The notes below the pieces were generated by a model. That model was not told where the DNA came from. It searched no databases and was given only the letters and a program-made list of their open reading frames with translations. Both the position numbers and the translations under genes were made by a program. DNA of 33,465 bases from Armatimonadota bacterium (GTDB lineage Bacteria; Armatimonadota; Zipacnadia; UBA1398; JAKPQA01): positions 1 through 33,465 of the forward strand of contig JAKPQA010000273.1 of assembly GCA_029547025.1 (NCBI GenBank), read 5' to 3'. Below are positions 7,357 to 14,935 of the stretch, piece by piece (positions within the stretch are counted from its first letter, which is position 1; every line of letters begins with the position of its first letter).

Positions 7357-8540
7357 CCCTCGGACGACAGCTCCATGGCGACCTGCTGGAGGTCGCTCAT
7401 CGAGGCGTACTCGATGACGCTGGCGTCGTAGCGCTGGGCGGCAGCGGCCGTCACGGCCTCCTGGCTGGGCAGGATCATGCCGTACTGGCTGACGATGGTC
7501 GTGGGCTCGATGGGCCACAGCGTCGCCGCCTCGCCCTGGGCCTTGGTGACGGCGTACCAGCTCTTCGTGATCGGCCCGGTCTTGGCGTCCATGCTCCAGT
7601 CACGGAGGCGGTTGAAGATCTTGGCGCCAACCTCCCAGAGCTTCACGACGACGGAGCCGTCCTCGGCGAGGAGCAGCACGTTGAACGCCGACACCGACTG
7701 CGGGCGGTCGGCGATGGCGCAGAGCGGGCAGTTCTGGCCACGGTGGGCGAGGCACGTGTACGCCCGCTTCACCGACTTGCGCTCGATGATCCGGTCCACC
7801 CAATGCCGGGAGTAGCTGGCGAAGGGCTCGGGGTCGAGGAACAGGATCACCGACGGGCTCGTGCCCGGCGAGAACTTGTTGGCGAAGCTGGACGTGGAGT
7901 CCATGACCTGCTGGGCGACACCCCACCCGGCGGCCGGAGCGGGCCGGTACGCCTGCTGAACCTGGGGGGCGGGCGGCTGCACCGGCACCGGGCCGGAGGC
8001 CTGCTGCGGGTAGGCAGTGGGCATGGGCTGCTGCTGGACCGGCGGCGCCACCACGGGCTGCTGGTACTGCGGCTGCTGCGGGGCGTACTGCGGCTGCGGC
8101 ACCTCCTGGACGTAGACCGGCTGGCCCTGCTGCGGGACGTAGGTGTCACCAGCGCCGTACACCGGGGCCGAGGGTGCCGGGGCGGCGGGCGCCGGGGGCT
8201 GCCACGCCTGCTGCGGGGCGGCCTGGGCCGGGTCCTGCCAGCCGGGGGTACCGGCGGGCTCGCCCATCGGGACCGGGACCTGCATCGGCGCTGCCGCCTG
8301 GCCCTGGTCGAACGTCATGGGCGCCGGAGCCTGCGGGAACGCCTGCTGCGGGAGCGGGGCGGGACCGGGCAGGGGAGCGGGGCCGGGGAGCGGTGCGGCG
8401 CCCGGGAGCGGGGCCATGACGGCGCCCTGGGGCACCGGGGGCTGGAGCTGCGACGCCTGGATGGCGCCGGGCGGCGGGGTCGGGGCCTGCTGCGGGGCCT
8501 GCGGGAAGGGCTGCTGGTACTGCTGGGAGGTGTCACTCAT
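7353..8540 (-). CDS. Putative ssDNA-binding protein (gp32-like zinc site) with long disordered N-terminus
   Basis: A 395-residue protein. Residues 1-~210 are Pro/Gln/Ala-rich low complexity. Residues ~211-395 form a folded domain with a metal site Cys263-x2-His266-x4-Cys271-x2-Cys274 (CLAHRGQNCPLC) within beta-rich sequence. The one-His three-Cys arrangement next to basic and aromatic residues (RHWVDRIIERKSVKR, KSWYAV) resembles phage T4 gp32-type SSBs, and the place between helicase/primase genes and polymerase fits. The acidic end (MSDLQQVAMELSSEG) is short. Unlike bacterial SSB or gp32, the disordered part is at the N-terminus. The SSB role is inferred; a different zinc-dependent replication factor remains possible. 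Confidence 0.65.
   Translation of the reverse strand: MSDTSQQYQQPFPQAPQQAPTPPPGAIQASQLQPPVPQGAVMAPLPGAAPLPGPAPLPGPAPLPQQAFPQAPAPMTFDQGQAAAPMQVPVPMGEPAGTPGWQDPAQAAPQQAWQPPAPAAPAPSAPVYGAGDTYVPQQGQPVYVQEVPQPQYAPQQPQYQQPVVAPPVQQQPMPTAYPQQASGPVPVQPPAPQVQQAYRPAPAAGWGVAQQVMDSTSSFANKFSPGTSPSVILFLDPEPFASYSRHWVDRIIERKSVKRAYTCLAHRGQNCPLCAIADRPQSVSAFNVLLLAEDGSVVVKLWEVGAKIFNRLRDWSMDAKTGPITKSWYAVTKAQGEAATLWPIEPTTIVSQYGMILPSQEAVTAAAAQRYDASVIEYASMSDLQQVAMELSSEG
8346..8414 (-). repeat. Tandem APLPG coding repeats in the SSB-like gene
   Basis: Codons 43-65 of the SSB-like gene encode four successive APLPG/APLPGP/APLPQ units, visible in the DNA as GGGAGCGGGGCCG-like repeats. The units differ by single bases, suggesting expansion by slippage followed by drift. 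Confidence 0.7.
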
Positions 8541-9073
8541 GACGGGGTTCCTTGTGGGGGTTGTGGTTGATGGACCTGGAGCCGGAGTGTGTCATACAGG
8601 GTATAGACACGCTCGGCGAACTTAGGGGTGGGAGGCCCTCCGTTGTTGAGGATGACTCCCTCTTCGGAGGCGATCTGGAGGATGCCCTCGATCTGTGCCC
8701 GGAGGTAGAGGCGGCGGCCCTTGGCCGTCTTGCCCAACGTCGCCAGCGGCGAGCGGGAGGGCATCGCCGAGCGGAACGGGGTGCCGGGTAGGAGGCCCTT
8801 GGTCTCCCAGCTGCGGATCGTGACGGGCTGTCGGCCGAGCGCCTCGGCGAGGGCACCGACCTGGAAGAACTCGTACTCCACGCCGTTGACGAACCGCATC
8901 AGCGGGTGCGAGTCCCACAGGATGTCGGGCTCGGGCACGGGAGCTTCGGGCTGGCGGTTGACGGGCGGGCGGCTGCCGGGGAACTCGTCGGTGTGAACGA
9001 ACTGGTGGCCGGTGCCGGGCTCCACGAGGTCGCCGAACTGGCTCCACGGGTCGGGCTGCGGTGTCATACTCAT
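8537..9073 (-). CDS. MerR-like helix-turn-helix protein
   Basis: A 178-residue protein. Residues ~68-98 (FFQVGALAEALGRQPVTIRS, then WETKGLLPG) match the MerR-type HTH and wing start. RRLYLRAQIEGILQIA (120-135) corresponds to the end of the wing and the following helix. The N-terminal 60 residues are Pro-rich and the C-terminus is short and polar; there is no effector domain or dimerisation coiled coil. The role is probably DNA binding, either as a regulator of this module or as a replication accessory. ATG at 9073 overlaps the upstream stop (ATGA), and the stop overlaps the SSB-like start, so all three are coupled. Confidence 0.68.
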   Translation of the reverse strand: MSMTPQPDPWSQFGDLVEPGTGHQFVHTDEFPGSRPPVNRQPEAPVPEPDILWDSHPLMRFVNGVEYEFFQVGALAEALGRQPVTIRSWETKGLLPGTPFRSAMPSRSPLATLGKTAKGRRLYLRAQIEGILQIASEEGVILNNGGPPTPKFAERVYTLYDTLRLQVHQPQPPQGTPS

Positions 9074-9783
9074 TGGTCCTCCAAGACCATGGCGTAGATC
9101 TCTCGGTAGGTGAAGCACGCCTTGAGCTGCTCATCGCTGAGTCGCCCGGCGAAGTTGAGGGCGTAGAGCTTGCCCTCGTCCAGCTCGATCTCGTCGTGAG
9201 CCGGGACGTGGGTGGTGGTGTAGACCTCTTCGGTGGGGATCCCGGCGTCGGCCAGGATGCGGTTGACCACCTCGGGCTGCACGGTCGCCGACACTCGGCG
9301 CTGGCGGGTGAAGCCGGTGATCGGCTTGCGGGGCTTGCCCGTCTTCGGGTCCGGCGGGCGCTCGACGGGCTCGGGCAGCATGACGGTGCGGGAGCCCTTC
9401 TCATCCACGGTGTAGGCGGTGGGCTCGGCGGCGAGGATCTCGTTGAAGATCTCCTCCTTCAGGCGCCCTTCCTGGGCGTCGGCCTGCTCTCGGATGCCCC
9501 GTGACTGGAGGTAGAGCCGGAACCTGGCGAGCAGGCGCTCCGGCGCCGGGAGCGGGACGAAGGCAGGGTCCTCGGGCTCAGGAGGTGCCTGCTGTTGAGC
9601 GGTGGCCTGGGCGATCATCTGCTCCAGAGCAGTGACTACCTGTTCCTTCTCGGCCAGGGTGACGGCGAGCTGGCCCTGGTAGAGCTGCGCACCGCAGTAG
9701 CAGTACACGCAGCGCCCGACCTGCTTCCACACACCGTGGTCGATGTGGTCCCGGAGGGACGGCTGTGGCTGCTGGTCGTTCAT
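9070..9783 (-). CDS. Protein of unknown function in the replication operon
   Basis: A 237-residue protein that I do not recognise. Near the N-terminus it has CVYCYCG (residues ~25-31), a possible partial metal site. A helical segment (~38-65) leads into a Pro/Glu-rich linker. A charged helical region (~78-120) and a domain containing KPITGFTRQRRVSATVQPEV and a C-terminal acidic part follow. ATG at 9783 overlaps the stop of the small membrane peptide gene (ATGA). The coupling to its neighbours suggests participation in replication, but nothing in the sequence specifies how. Confidence 0.6.
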   Translation of the reverse strand: MNDQQPQPSLRDHIDHGVWKQVGRCVYCYCGAQLYQGQLAVTLAEKEQVVTALEQMIAQATAQQQAPPEPEDPAFVPLPAPERLLARFRLYLQSRGIREQADAQEGRLKEEIFNEILAAEPTAYTVDEKGSRTVMLPEPVERPPDPKTGKPRKPITGFTRQRRVSATVQPEVVNRILADAGIPTEEVYTTTHVPAHDEIELDEGKLYALNFAGRLSDEQLKACFTYREIYAMVLEDQ

Positions 9784-9923
9784 GGGCACCCGCAAAGGGT
9801 GGCGGTGGGCTCTCGAACGCAGCGGCCGTTGAGGCCGGTGACCTCGCCGATGCCCCACATCGCCGCTACCAGCAGGATGACGGCGGCGAGCGCAACAACG
9901 GTGGTCCGGGTTACTCCTGCCAT
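9780..9923 (-). CDS. 47-residue single-span membrane protein
   Basis: A very short gene with a strong GGAGGAATC ribosome site before ATG at 9923. The peptide starts MAGVTRTT, continues with one hydrophobic span (VVALAAVILLVAAMWGI) and ends with a Cys-containing tail (RCVREPTATLCGCP) that could form disulphides or bind metal outside the membrane. Its stop overlaps the ATG of the downstream gene (ATGA), and its own start lies 13 bases inside the upstream small gene. The overlaps at both ends and the strong ribosome site make it credible despite its size. Function unknown. Confidence 0.6.
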   Translation of the reverse strand: MAGVTRTTVVALAAVILLVAAMWGIGEVTGLNGRCVREPTATLCGCP

Positions 9924-10009
9924 GATTCCTCCACAGCGACTGACCACTCGTGCCAGAGCCCGTAGGCGGCGGCAGCGAGAACGGCGGCGGTGACGATGAG
10001 CTTCTTCAT
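9911..10009 (-). CDS. 32-residue membrane-anchored peptide
   Basis: A 32-residue gene: MKKLIVTAAVLAAAAYGLW is a typical short N-terminal signal anchor, followed by an acidic tail (HEWSVAVEESWQE). The end of the gene contains the ribosome site for the next small gene, so the two would be coupled. The weak point is its own start: the sequence just before ATG (10009) is pyrimidine-rich with no clear ribosome site. Signal-anchor composition and placement favour a real gene. A role at the membrane (replisome anchoring, superinfection exclusion or similar) is speculative. Confidence 0.45.
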   Translation of the reverse strand: MKKLIVTAAVLAAAAYGLWHEWSVAVEESWQE

Positions 10010-10062
10010 GGGGGGAGAGTCGATCACAGATTAGTTGCTACGTCAAGTCATGGTGTCACTTG
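10010..10062. other. Short AT-richer gap before the two small membrane genes
   Basis: A 53-base gap, the only clear break inside 2662-16146. On the minus strand it contains CAAGT...ACTTG as an imperfect hairpin, a GTGACAC core, and TTGACG followed by AT-richer sequence. TTGACG could be a -35 element, but no good -10 box lies at the right spacing, so a promoter is not called. Confidence 0.3.
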
Positions 10063-11643
10063 TCAGAAGACTAGCGGCGTGTCCATGAAATCACGTAGCG
10101 ATGACAGTGAAAGCTCCAGGCCCCCCTTGGCGTCGATGTTGCGCCCATCCACCCAGGCGTCGCCGATGGCCTGCTTCTGCTCCAGCATCATCTTCTGGTA
10201 GTGGTCGATGGTGCCGAAGCCGTAGAGGTAGCTGATCAGGATCGTCGGCGCCACGGTGGACGTTCGGTCGATACGGGCTACCCGCTGGCCGAGCGTGCCC
10301 GCTGACCAGGGGAAGTCGTAGCTGATGAGGTGGGTGCCTCGGTCGAGGTTCACGCCGTAGGCACCTGCGTCGGAGCTGACGAAGGCCCGCACACCGGGGT
10401 TGGTGTTGAAGTTCTCGATGGCCAGCTGGCGGTTCCGGGGCGTGGTCGAGCCTGTCATGGAGACACACCCGAACCCCAGGTCCCGGATCTCCTTCTCGAT
10501 CATCTTCACCATCGACTTGAACACCGAGTAGATGACCACCTTGGCGTCGGGATCCTCCTCGAAGATCATCTTGAGCTGGGCCACGAGGGCGTCGAGCTTC
10601 GCCGAGCTGGCGGGCAGGTTGTCGAGGAGCCCGGCGGCATCCATCTCGGCGGCGTAGGCCGAGCCCGAGGCGGTGTTCGGGTCGTCGTAGTCCTGGGCGC
10701 TTGCAGAAAGCAGCGACGGGTGCGAGCACAGCAAGCGCATGGCGGTGATGCGGGCCATGACTAGGCCCTTGAGCTTGTTGTTGTCGGAGTTGCCCCCGCC
10801 GCCGTAGTGTGACTCCACGTCGAAGCCGCTGACGCCTCCGGCCATGGCCTGGTCGATGGTGTTACACAGATCGTCCCGGATGTAGTCGTAGAGCTTGGCC
10901 TGCTGGCCGGTCATGTGGACCGGGATGTCATTCTCGATGCGCTGGGGCAGGTACTCGGCGATGTCGGCCCGGCTCCGGCGGAACATGGCGTCGCCGAGGG
11001 TCTGCCGGAGGAGCGGGAGGTTGCGGTGTCCGACGGTCTTGCCCCACGGCGTGCGCACCAGGAAGGTCCGGTCGAAGTGCTCGGGGTCTCCCAGCACCGT
11101 GGGGTCCACGAACTGCATGATGGAGTACAGCTCCTCGGGCCTGTTCTCGATCGGCTGCCCCGATAGCCCATATCGGTAGCGTGCGTAGTGGCCCAGCATC
11201 TTGAGGCGCTTGGACCGCTTGGCGTTGAGGCCCTTGATGAACGTCACCTCGTCTGCCACGATGAAGTCGATAGGGAGATACTGCTTGATCAGGTCCCAAT
11301 CGTGTACGAGGGCGTCGTAGTTGAGGATGGTGTACCTGTACTTGTGCGCCTCCTGGTACTGCTGGGTGCGCTTCTTCTTCGACCCGTCGATCACGATCGC
11401 CAGCTCGGCGCTGTCCCACTTGGCCAGCTCGGCGTCCCGCCACTGGAACTTCAGCGAGCTGGGGCAGAAGATGGCGCCGCCCCGCACCGAGCCCTCCTCG
11501 GCCAGGATGCGGATGGTCTCGATGACGGTGCGGGTCTTCCCGGCGCCCTGCACGAGGGCGAGCAGGAGCGACCGGCGGCAGAGCGCCTCATCGACGGCAC
11601 TTTCTTGATACGGCCTTAGTGGCAAATGACTATGAGTCCCCAC
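10063..11643 (-). CDS. SNF2-type superfamily 2 helicase/ATPase
   Basis: A 526-residue protein with a complete SF2 motif set: Walker A VQGAGKT (31-37), motif Ia IFCPSSLKFQW, motif II VADEVTF (DEVT in place of DEAH/DEAD), motif III LSGQPIENRPEEL (160-172, characteristic of the SNF2 group), motif IV KVVIYSVFKSM, motif V SSDAGAYGVNL and motif VI GQRVARIDR. Such phage enzymes translocate on DNA and can remodel forks or displace proteins, comparable in role to T4 UvsW. The GTG at 11643 overlaps the end of the primase gene by 14 bases; a TTG at 11625 is an alternative start. No nuclease domain is fused. Confidence 0.88.
   Translation of the reverse strand: MGTHSHLPLRPYQESAVDEALCRRSLLLALVQGAGKTRTVIETIRILAEEGSVRGGAIFCPSSLKFQWRDAELAKWDSAELAIVIDGSKKKRTQQYQEAHKYRYTILNYDALVHDWDLIKQYLPIDFIVADEVTFIKGLNAKRSKRLKMLGHYARYRYGLSGQPIENRPEELYSIMQFVDPTVLGDPEHFDRTFLVRTPWGKTVGHRNLPLLRQTLGDAMFRRSRADIAEYLPQRIENDIPVHMTGQQAKLYDYIRDDLCNTIDQAMAGGVSGFDVESHYGGGGNSDNNKLKGLVMARITAMRLLCSHPSLLSASAQDYDDPNTASGSAYAAEMDAAGLLDNLPASSAKLDALVAQLKMIFEEDPDAKVVIYSVFKSMVKMIEKEIRDLGFGCVSMTGSTTPRNRQLAIENFNTNPGVRAFVSSDAGAYGVNLDRGTHLISYDFPWSAGTLGQRVARIDRTSTVAPTILISYLYGFGTIDHYQKMMLEQKQAIGDAWVDGRNIDAKGGLELSLSSLRDFMDTPLVF
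11273..11282 (+). repeat. Dispersed 10-mer GGGAGATACT, copy 1
   Basis: One of four exact copies in the window; here it lies inside the SNF2 gene, where the antisense codons read Gln-Tyr-Leu-Pro. See the separate finding. Confidence 0.5.
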
Positions 11644-12574
11644 GGATCCCCAAGCTGTGGCGGAACGCCTGGTAGAGGGAGTAGTCGTCGGCCACGTCGC
11701 CGGGGTCCTTCGCCACGTTGCCGTCCCGGTCCACGAGCCCGGTGTAGTCGAACACGATGGCGGGGCAGCCCCGGCGCCGGAGGCGGGCCATGATCGGCTC
11801 CAGGGCCTCCCGACCTGCCTTGTCGATGGCGGGGTTGTCCACGGCCACGACGACCATGGTGAAGTTCCGGGAGAGCAGGTCGAGCTGGGCGTCGCTGATG
11901 TAGACACCGAACGAGGCCACGGCCCAGACCCCGGCGCACCAGAGGCGCACCACGTCGAGCGGCGACTCCACGACCACGACGATCTTGACCGTCGGCGGGA
12001 TGAGGTGGAGCCCGAACAGGGTCGTGCTCTTCTCCAGCTCCTTCGGGAAGTTGTCCGGGCGCTGGCCGGTGGCTCGGTACTGGACGCCCATCAGCTCGCC
12101 GTGCGGGCTCATAATGGGTATCACCCACCTCTTGCCGTCGAAGTCCCAATGGAGGTCGTACATCTGGGCCGCCTCGGGCCGGATGAAGCGGTGCGCCAGC
12201 ATGTTCTCGGGCATCGGCGGGAAGCTCCGGAGCCACGGGAGGTCCATGATCATCGGGCTGGTCTGGGTGTAGACCGTCTCCTCCCGGGTGGCCCTGGCCA
12301 GGCTCGCCTCGATCGACTGCTTGGCCAGCTCGGACTCCAGGTCTTCGGGCACGACCTCGCCGACGGCACGGTACACGTCGGCCAGCCCGCCCTTGAACCC
12401 GCAGGAGTAGCAGATGTGGGCGCCGGTCTCCCGGTTGATCGACCACGCCTGCGTGTTGGTGTTGGCCCGGCCTGTGCGAGCCTCGTGCGCTGGGCAGAAC
12501 CCCGAGATCTCCTTCGCACCTACTCGAAGCCCTTGGATGCCGAGATCTTCTAGTAGAGGGAGTAGATCCAACAT
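11630..12574 (-). CDS. DnaG-like DNA primase
   Basis: A 314-residue compact primase. The zinc-binding domain has Cys27-x2-His30 (FCPAH) and Cys55-x2-Cys58 (ICYSCGF), the CHCC pattern of DnaG and T7-type primases. A TOPRIM domain follows with Glu203 (VVVESPLDVV) and Asp246/Asp251 (VAVDNPAIDKAG). It makes RNA primers for the helicase encoded immediately upstream. It lacks the C-terminal helicase-interaction domain of DnaG and the fused helicase of T7 gp4. ATG at 12574 overlaps the helicase stop as TGATG; an adjacent in-frame GTG at 12577 is an alternative. Confidence 0.9.
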   Translation of the reverse strand: MLDLLPLLEDLGIQGLRVGAKEISGFCPAHEARTGRANTNTQAWSINRETGAHICYSCGFKGGLADVYRAVGEVVPEDLESELAKQSIEASLARATREETVYTQTSPMIMDLPWLRSFPPMPENMLAHRFIRPEAAQMYDLHWDFDGKRWVIPIMSPHGELMGVQYRATGQRPDNFPKELEKSTTLFGLHLIPPTVKIVVVVESPLDVVRLWCAGVWAVASFGVYISDAQLDLLSRNFTMVVVAVDNPAIDKAGREALEPIMARLRRRGCPAIVFDYTGLVDRDGNVAKDPGDVADDYSLYQAFRHSLGIRGDS

Positions 12575-13890
12575 CACGGAGCCATCGTGAACGACTGGTT
12601 GGAGTTGGCACCCCCGGCCGGAGCGTTCGGGTCGGCGTTGGCCAGCATGATCTCGGCCTCGGCGTCGGTGACGTGGCGGATCGAGCCCTTCGTCCAGTCC
12701 ACCTCGATGTAGAAGTCGGCCTTCATCACGTTACGTCCGGCGATGACGCTGAACTTCGACAGGATGAGGCCGTCCTTGCGCTGGAGCAGCTTCTCGGCGC
12801 CGAGCAGCACGTCGGAGTCCTGGGCGAACGACTGTGAGTACATCGCCGTGCTCATGTTGACGCCGCCCTTGGCCCGGAACTGCGAGCCCTGGGTGGTGAG
12901 GATCACGGGGATGCTCTCGGCCTGAGCCATGCGCTTCAGCGCACGGGTGATGTTGGTCAGCGCCTGGCTGGAGCCCTTCGCCTCGCCCTCCTCGTCATCC
13001 ATGAGGTAGGCGCCGTCCACGAACACGACCCGGGGCTTGTACTGGCGGATCTTCGCCTGGATGGCGCTGACCGTGGTGACCGAGCTGGTGTCGGCCACAA
13101 GAGTGAGTCCCTCATGGGAGTACTCCCGGAGCTTGTGCTCCCGGGCGATGATGTCGATCTCCCGCTGGGTGATCGTGCCGTCGAGGATGGCGTTGTAGTC
13201 CACGCCGGAGACCATGGAGACCAGGCGGTCCTCCTGCTCGGCGGCGCTCATCTCGAAGGTGAAGAACATGGCCCGGCGGCCGACGGAGCGCACGTGCAGC
13301 GCCGAGTAGAGCGCCAGCGTGCTCTTGCCCGTCTTGGGCACGGCGACGATGGAGATGAGCTGGCCGTCCTGGTAGCCCCCCGTGATCGTGTCGAGGATGT
13401 CGAAGCCGGTCTCCACGCCCCGGAGGCCCGGGTTGTTGGCCCGGTCGATGAGGCGCTCCAGGGTGTTCTCCTGGAACATCGTGAAGTAGTCCACGTCCTT
13501 GCCCTCAGGCACCTCGAACCAGGCGGTCTGGAGGCCCTGCCGGAGCGTCTCGGCGAACCGGCGGCCCTTGTCGGGTCCCCCGTCGTCCAGGATCTTCATC
13601 GCCTCCTGCGTAGCGGCGAGGGAGATACGCATCCGCTTCCGGTCACGCAGCTCTTCCAGGTAGTACCTCAGGGGCTCGGGGTACTCGTAGACGGTGAAGG
13701 TCGGGTACGCCCGGTTGACCGAGGTGTGGTCGGGGACGGCCCCGTGCTCCTTCCAGTGCTCGGTGATCATCGTCCAGACCCGGAGGTTGGCCGGGTCCTC
13801 GAAGTACTCGTCACCGATGTGCATCTCGATGGCGGTGGCGATATCCCTATCGGTGATGATGCGGCAGAGGGCGCCGTGCTCGATGTCCAT
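12574..13890 (-). CDS. dnaB: DnaB-like replicative helicase
   Basis: A 438-residue RecA-fold hexameric helicase. A short N-terminal helical domain (1-~130, with a DnaB-like start DIEHGALCRIITDRD) precedes Walker A VAVPKTGKST (182-191), the catalytic Glu213 (FEMS), Walker B VVFVDG (288-293) and the sensor LTTQ (331-334). This is the motor unwinding DNA at the fork. ATG at 13890 overlaps the upstream stop (TGATG), which excludes a longer reading frame open upstream. Neighbours are primase downstream and, one gene removed, the DnaC-like loader. The Asn/Ala-rich C-terminal tail is short. Confidence 0.92.
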   Translation of the reverse strand: MDIEHGALCRIITDRDIATAIEMHIGDEYFEDPANLRVWTMITEHWKEHGAVPDHTSVNRAYPTFTVYEYPEPLRYYLEELRDRKRMRISLAATQEAMKILDDGGPDKGRRFAETLRQGLQTAWFEVPEGKDVDYFTMFQENTLERLIDRANNPGLRGVETGFDILDTITGGYQDGQLISIVAVPKTGKSTLALYSALHVRSVGRRAMFFTFEMSAAEQEDRLVSMVSGVDYNAILDGTITQREIDIIAREHKLREYSHEGLTLVADTSSVTTVSAIQAKIRQYKPRVVFVDGAYLMDDEEGEAKGSSQALTNITRALKRMAQAESIPVILTTQGSQFRAKGGVNMSTAMYSQSFAQDSDVLLGAEKLLQRKDGLILSKFSVIAGRNVMKADFYIEVDWTKGSIRHVTDAEAEIMLANADPNAPAGGANSNQSFTMAP

Positions 13891-14315
13891 CAGAACACCC
13901 CGCCGACGACGGCGTAGCCACGCTGGCCGTACCGCTGGATGCGCTGCGGGCTCGCCTCGTAGATCGTCTGGATGTCCTGGCGCCAGGCCAAGCTCGTGCA
14001 GAAGGTCTCGAAGTTGTAGGACTCCACCCCCGCCACGCCGATGTCGTAGCGCTGGAACCACTCGGCGGCGGCGTCAGCGATCGCCTGGCCCTGGAAGGTC
14101 ACCACGTCGATGAACATACTCAGCCGGTAGATCTTGTCCTGGAGGGACTTGATTGCCATCTCGGACCAGCGCCAGTTGTCGGGCTCGTCCAGCACCTCGA
14201 CGGGCACCCGGAGGCCCCGGCGCTTCTCCCGGTAGGTCGGGACGCAGAGGAGCCCCTCCAGCACCACGATGGATCGTGAGGTGCCCCACGTTGCAAGGTC
14301 GCCGCCCTCCATCAT
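13890..14315 (-). CDS. Small protein of unknown function between loader and helicase
   Basis: A 141-residue protein, not recognised. It starts with tandem ATGs (14315, 14312), the first of which overlaps the stop of the loader gene. The sequence looks alpha/beta: a strand RSIVVLEGLLCV, a basic turn YREKRRGLRV, a helix around EMAIKSLQDKIYRLSMFIDV, then a strand and helix ending in a Gly-rich GYAVVGGVF. Its position between the DnaC-like loader and the DnaB-like helicase, overlapping both, suggests a helicase-loading or fork-assembly partner. No catalytic motif is evident. Confidence 0.6.
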   Translation of the reverse strand: MMEGGDLATWGTSRSIVVLEGLLCVPTYREKRRGLRVPVEVLDEPDNWRWSEMAIKSLQDKIYRLSMFIDVVTFQGQAIADAAAEWFQRYDIGVAGVESYNFETFCTSLAWRQDIQTIYEASPQRIQRYGQRGYAVVGGVF

Positions 14316-14935
14316 GCCCCCAGCTGCGGGAGGTTGATGATCGTGGCGTACTCCGTGAGGAGCCGCCCGAGCATGGAGTTGGGCGGCGGGAGCTTCCGGC
14401 CGCAGAGCACGGTCACGAGCCCGAGGTCGAGCCGCTGCTTGATGAGCTTGTCCAGCTCCATCTGCTTGTAGTCGGGCAGGTCCCAATAGAAAAGTTCATC
14501 AATGACCAGGGGCTCGATCATCGTGAGCTTCAGGAAGGCGTTCTCGTAGACCCGGAACTCCTCCCAGAGCATGTCGTTGCGGGTGTCGTTGACCAGCATG
14601 CGCTCGTACCAGCGCTTGCGCTCCAGATCCTCGACGTAGCGTGACTCACTCCAGTAGCCCATGCGGTGGGCGCCGCAGAGCATGGCGGCGTACACGCCGA
14701 GCCACGTCTTGCCGGACTTGTACTCGCCGTGGAGATACAGACACCGTGAGTCGTCGTCCTCGGCCCACTCCTTCATCCGCACGTGCATGTTGATGCCCCG
14801 GTGCGGGAGCTTGGAGGCGCTGAGGTGGAACACCCGGGGGTCGCCGGGCATCGTCGCCGTCTCGGCCACCACGGTGCTGATCGGCTTGCCGATGTCGGTG
14901 ACCGGCCGGAGGTGGGGGATCTCGTCGTCGCTCAT
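14312..14935 (-). CDS. DnaC-like helicase loader (AAA+ ATPase)
   Basis: A 207-residue P-loop ATPase with Walker A GEYKSGKT (70-77) and Walker B PLVIDEL (142-148), followed by LVTVLCGRKLP, a sensor-type segment. Size and arrangement match DnaC/IstB-type loaders: a ~50-residue N-terminal part for helicase contact and one AAA+ core. It would load the DnaB-like helicase at the origin or at forks, using the initiator encoded just upstream. ATG at 14935 overlaps the initiator stop by four bases (ATGA). A C-terminal ARG-finger region is not obvious, so the family call rests on the P-loop, size and gene order. Confidence 0.82.
   Translation of the reverse strand: MSDDEIPHLRPVTDIGKPISTVVAETATMPGDPRVFHLSASKLPHRGINMHVRMKEWAEDDDSRCLYLHGEYKSGKTWLGVYAAMLCGAHRMGYWSESRYVEDLERKRWYERMLVNDTRNDMLWEEFRVYENAFLKLTMIEPLVIDELFYWDLPDYKQMELDKLIKQRLDLGLVTVLCGRKLPPPNSMLGRLLTEYATIINLPQLGA

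Noticed and set aside
6238-8570. Long plus-strand open frames opposite polymerase and SSB-like genes
   Set aside because: They are antisense shadows in a high-GC genome; compositions are Leu/Gly/Arg/His-rich without motifs, and they would contradict the well-supported minus-strand genes.
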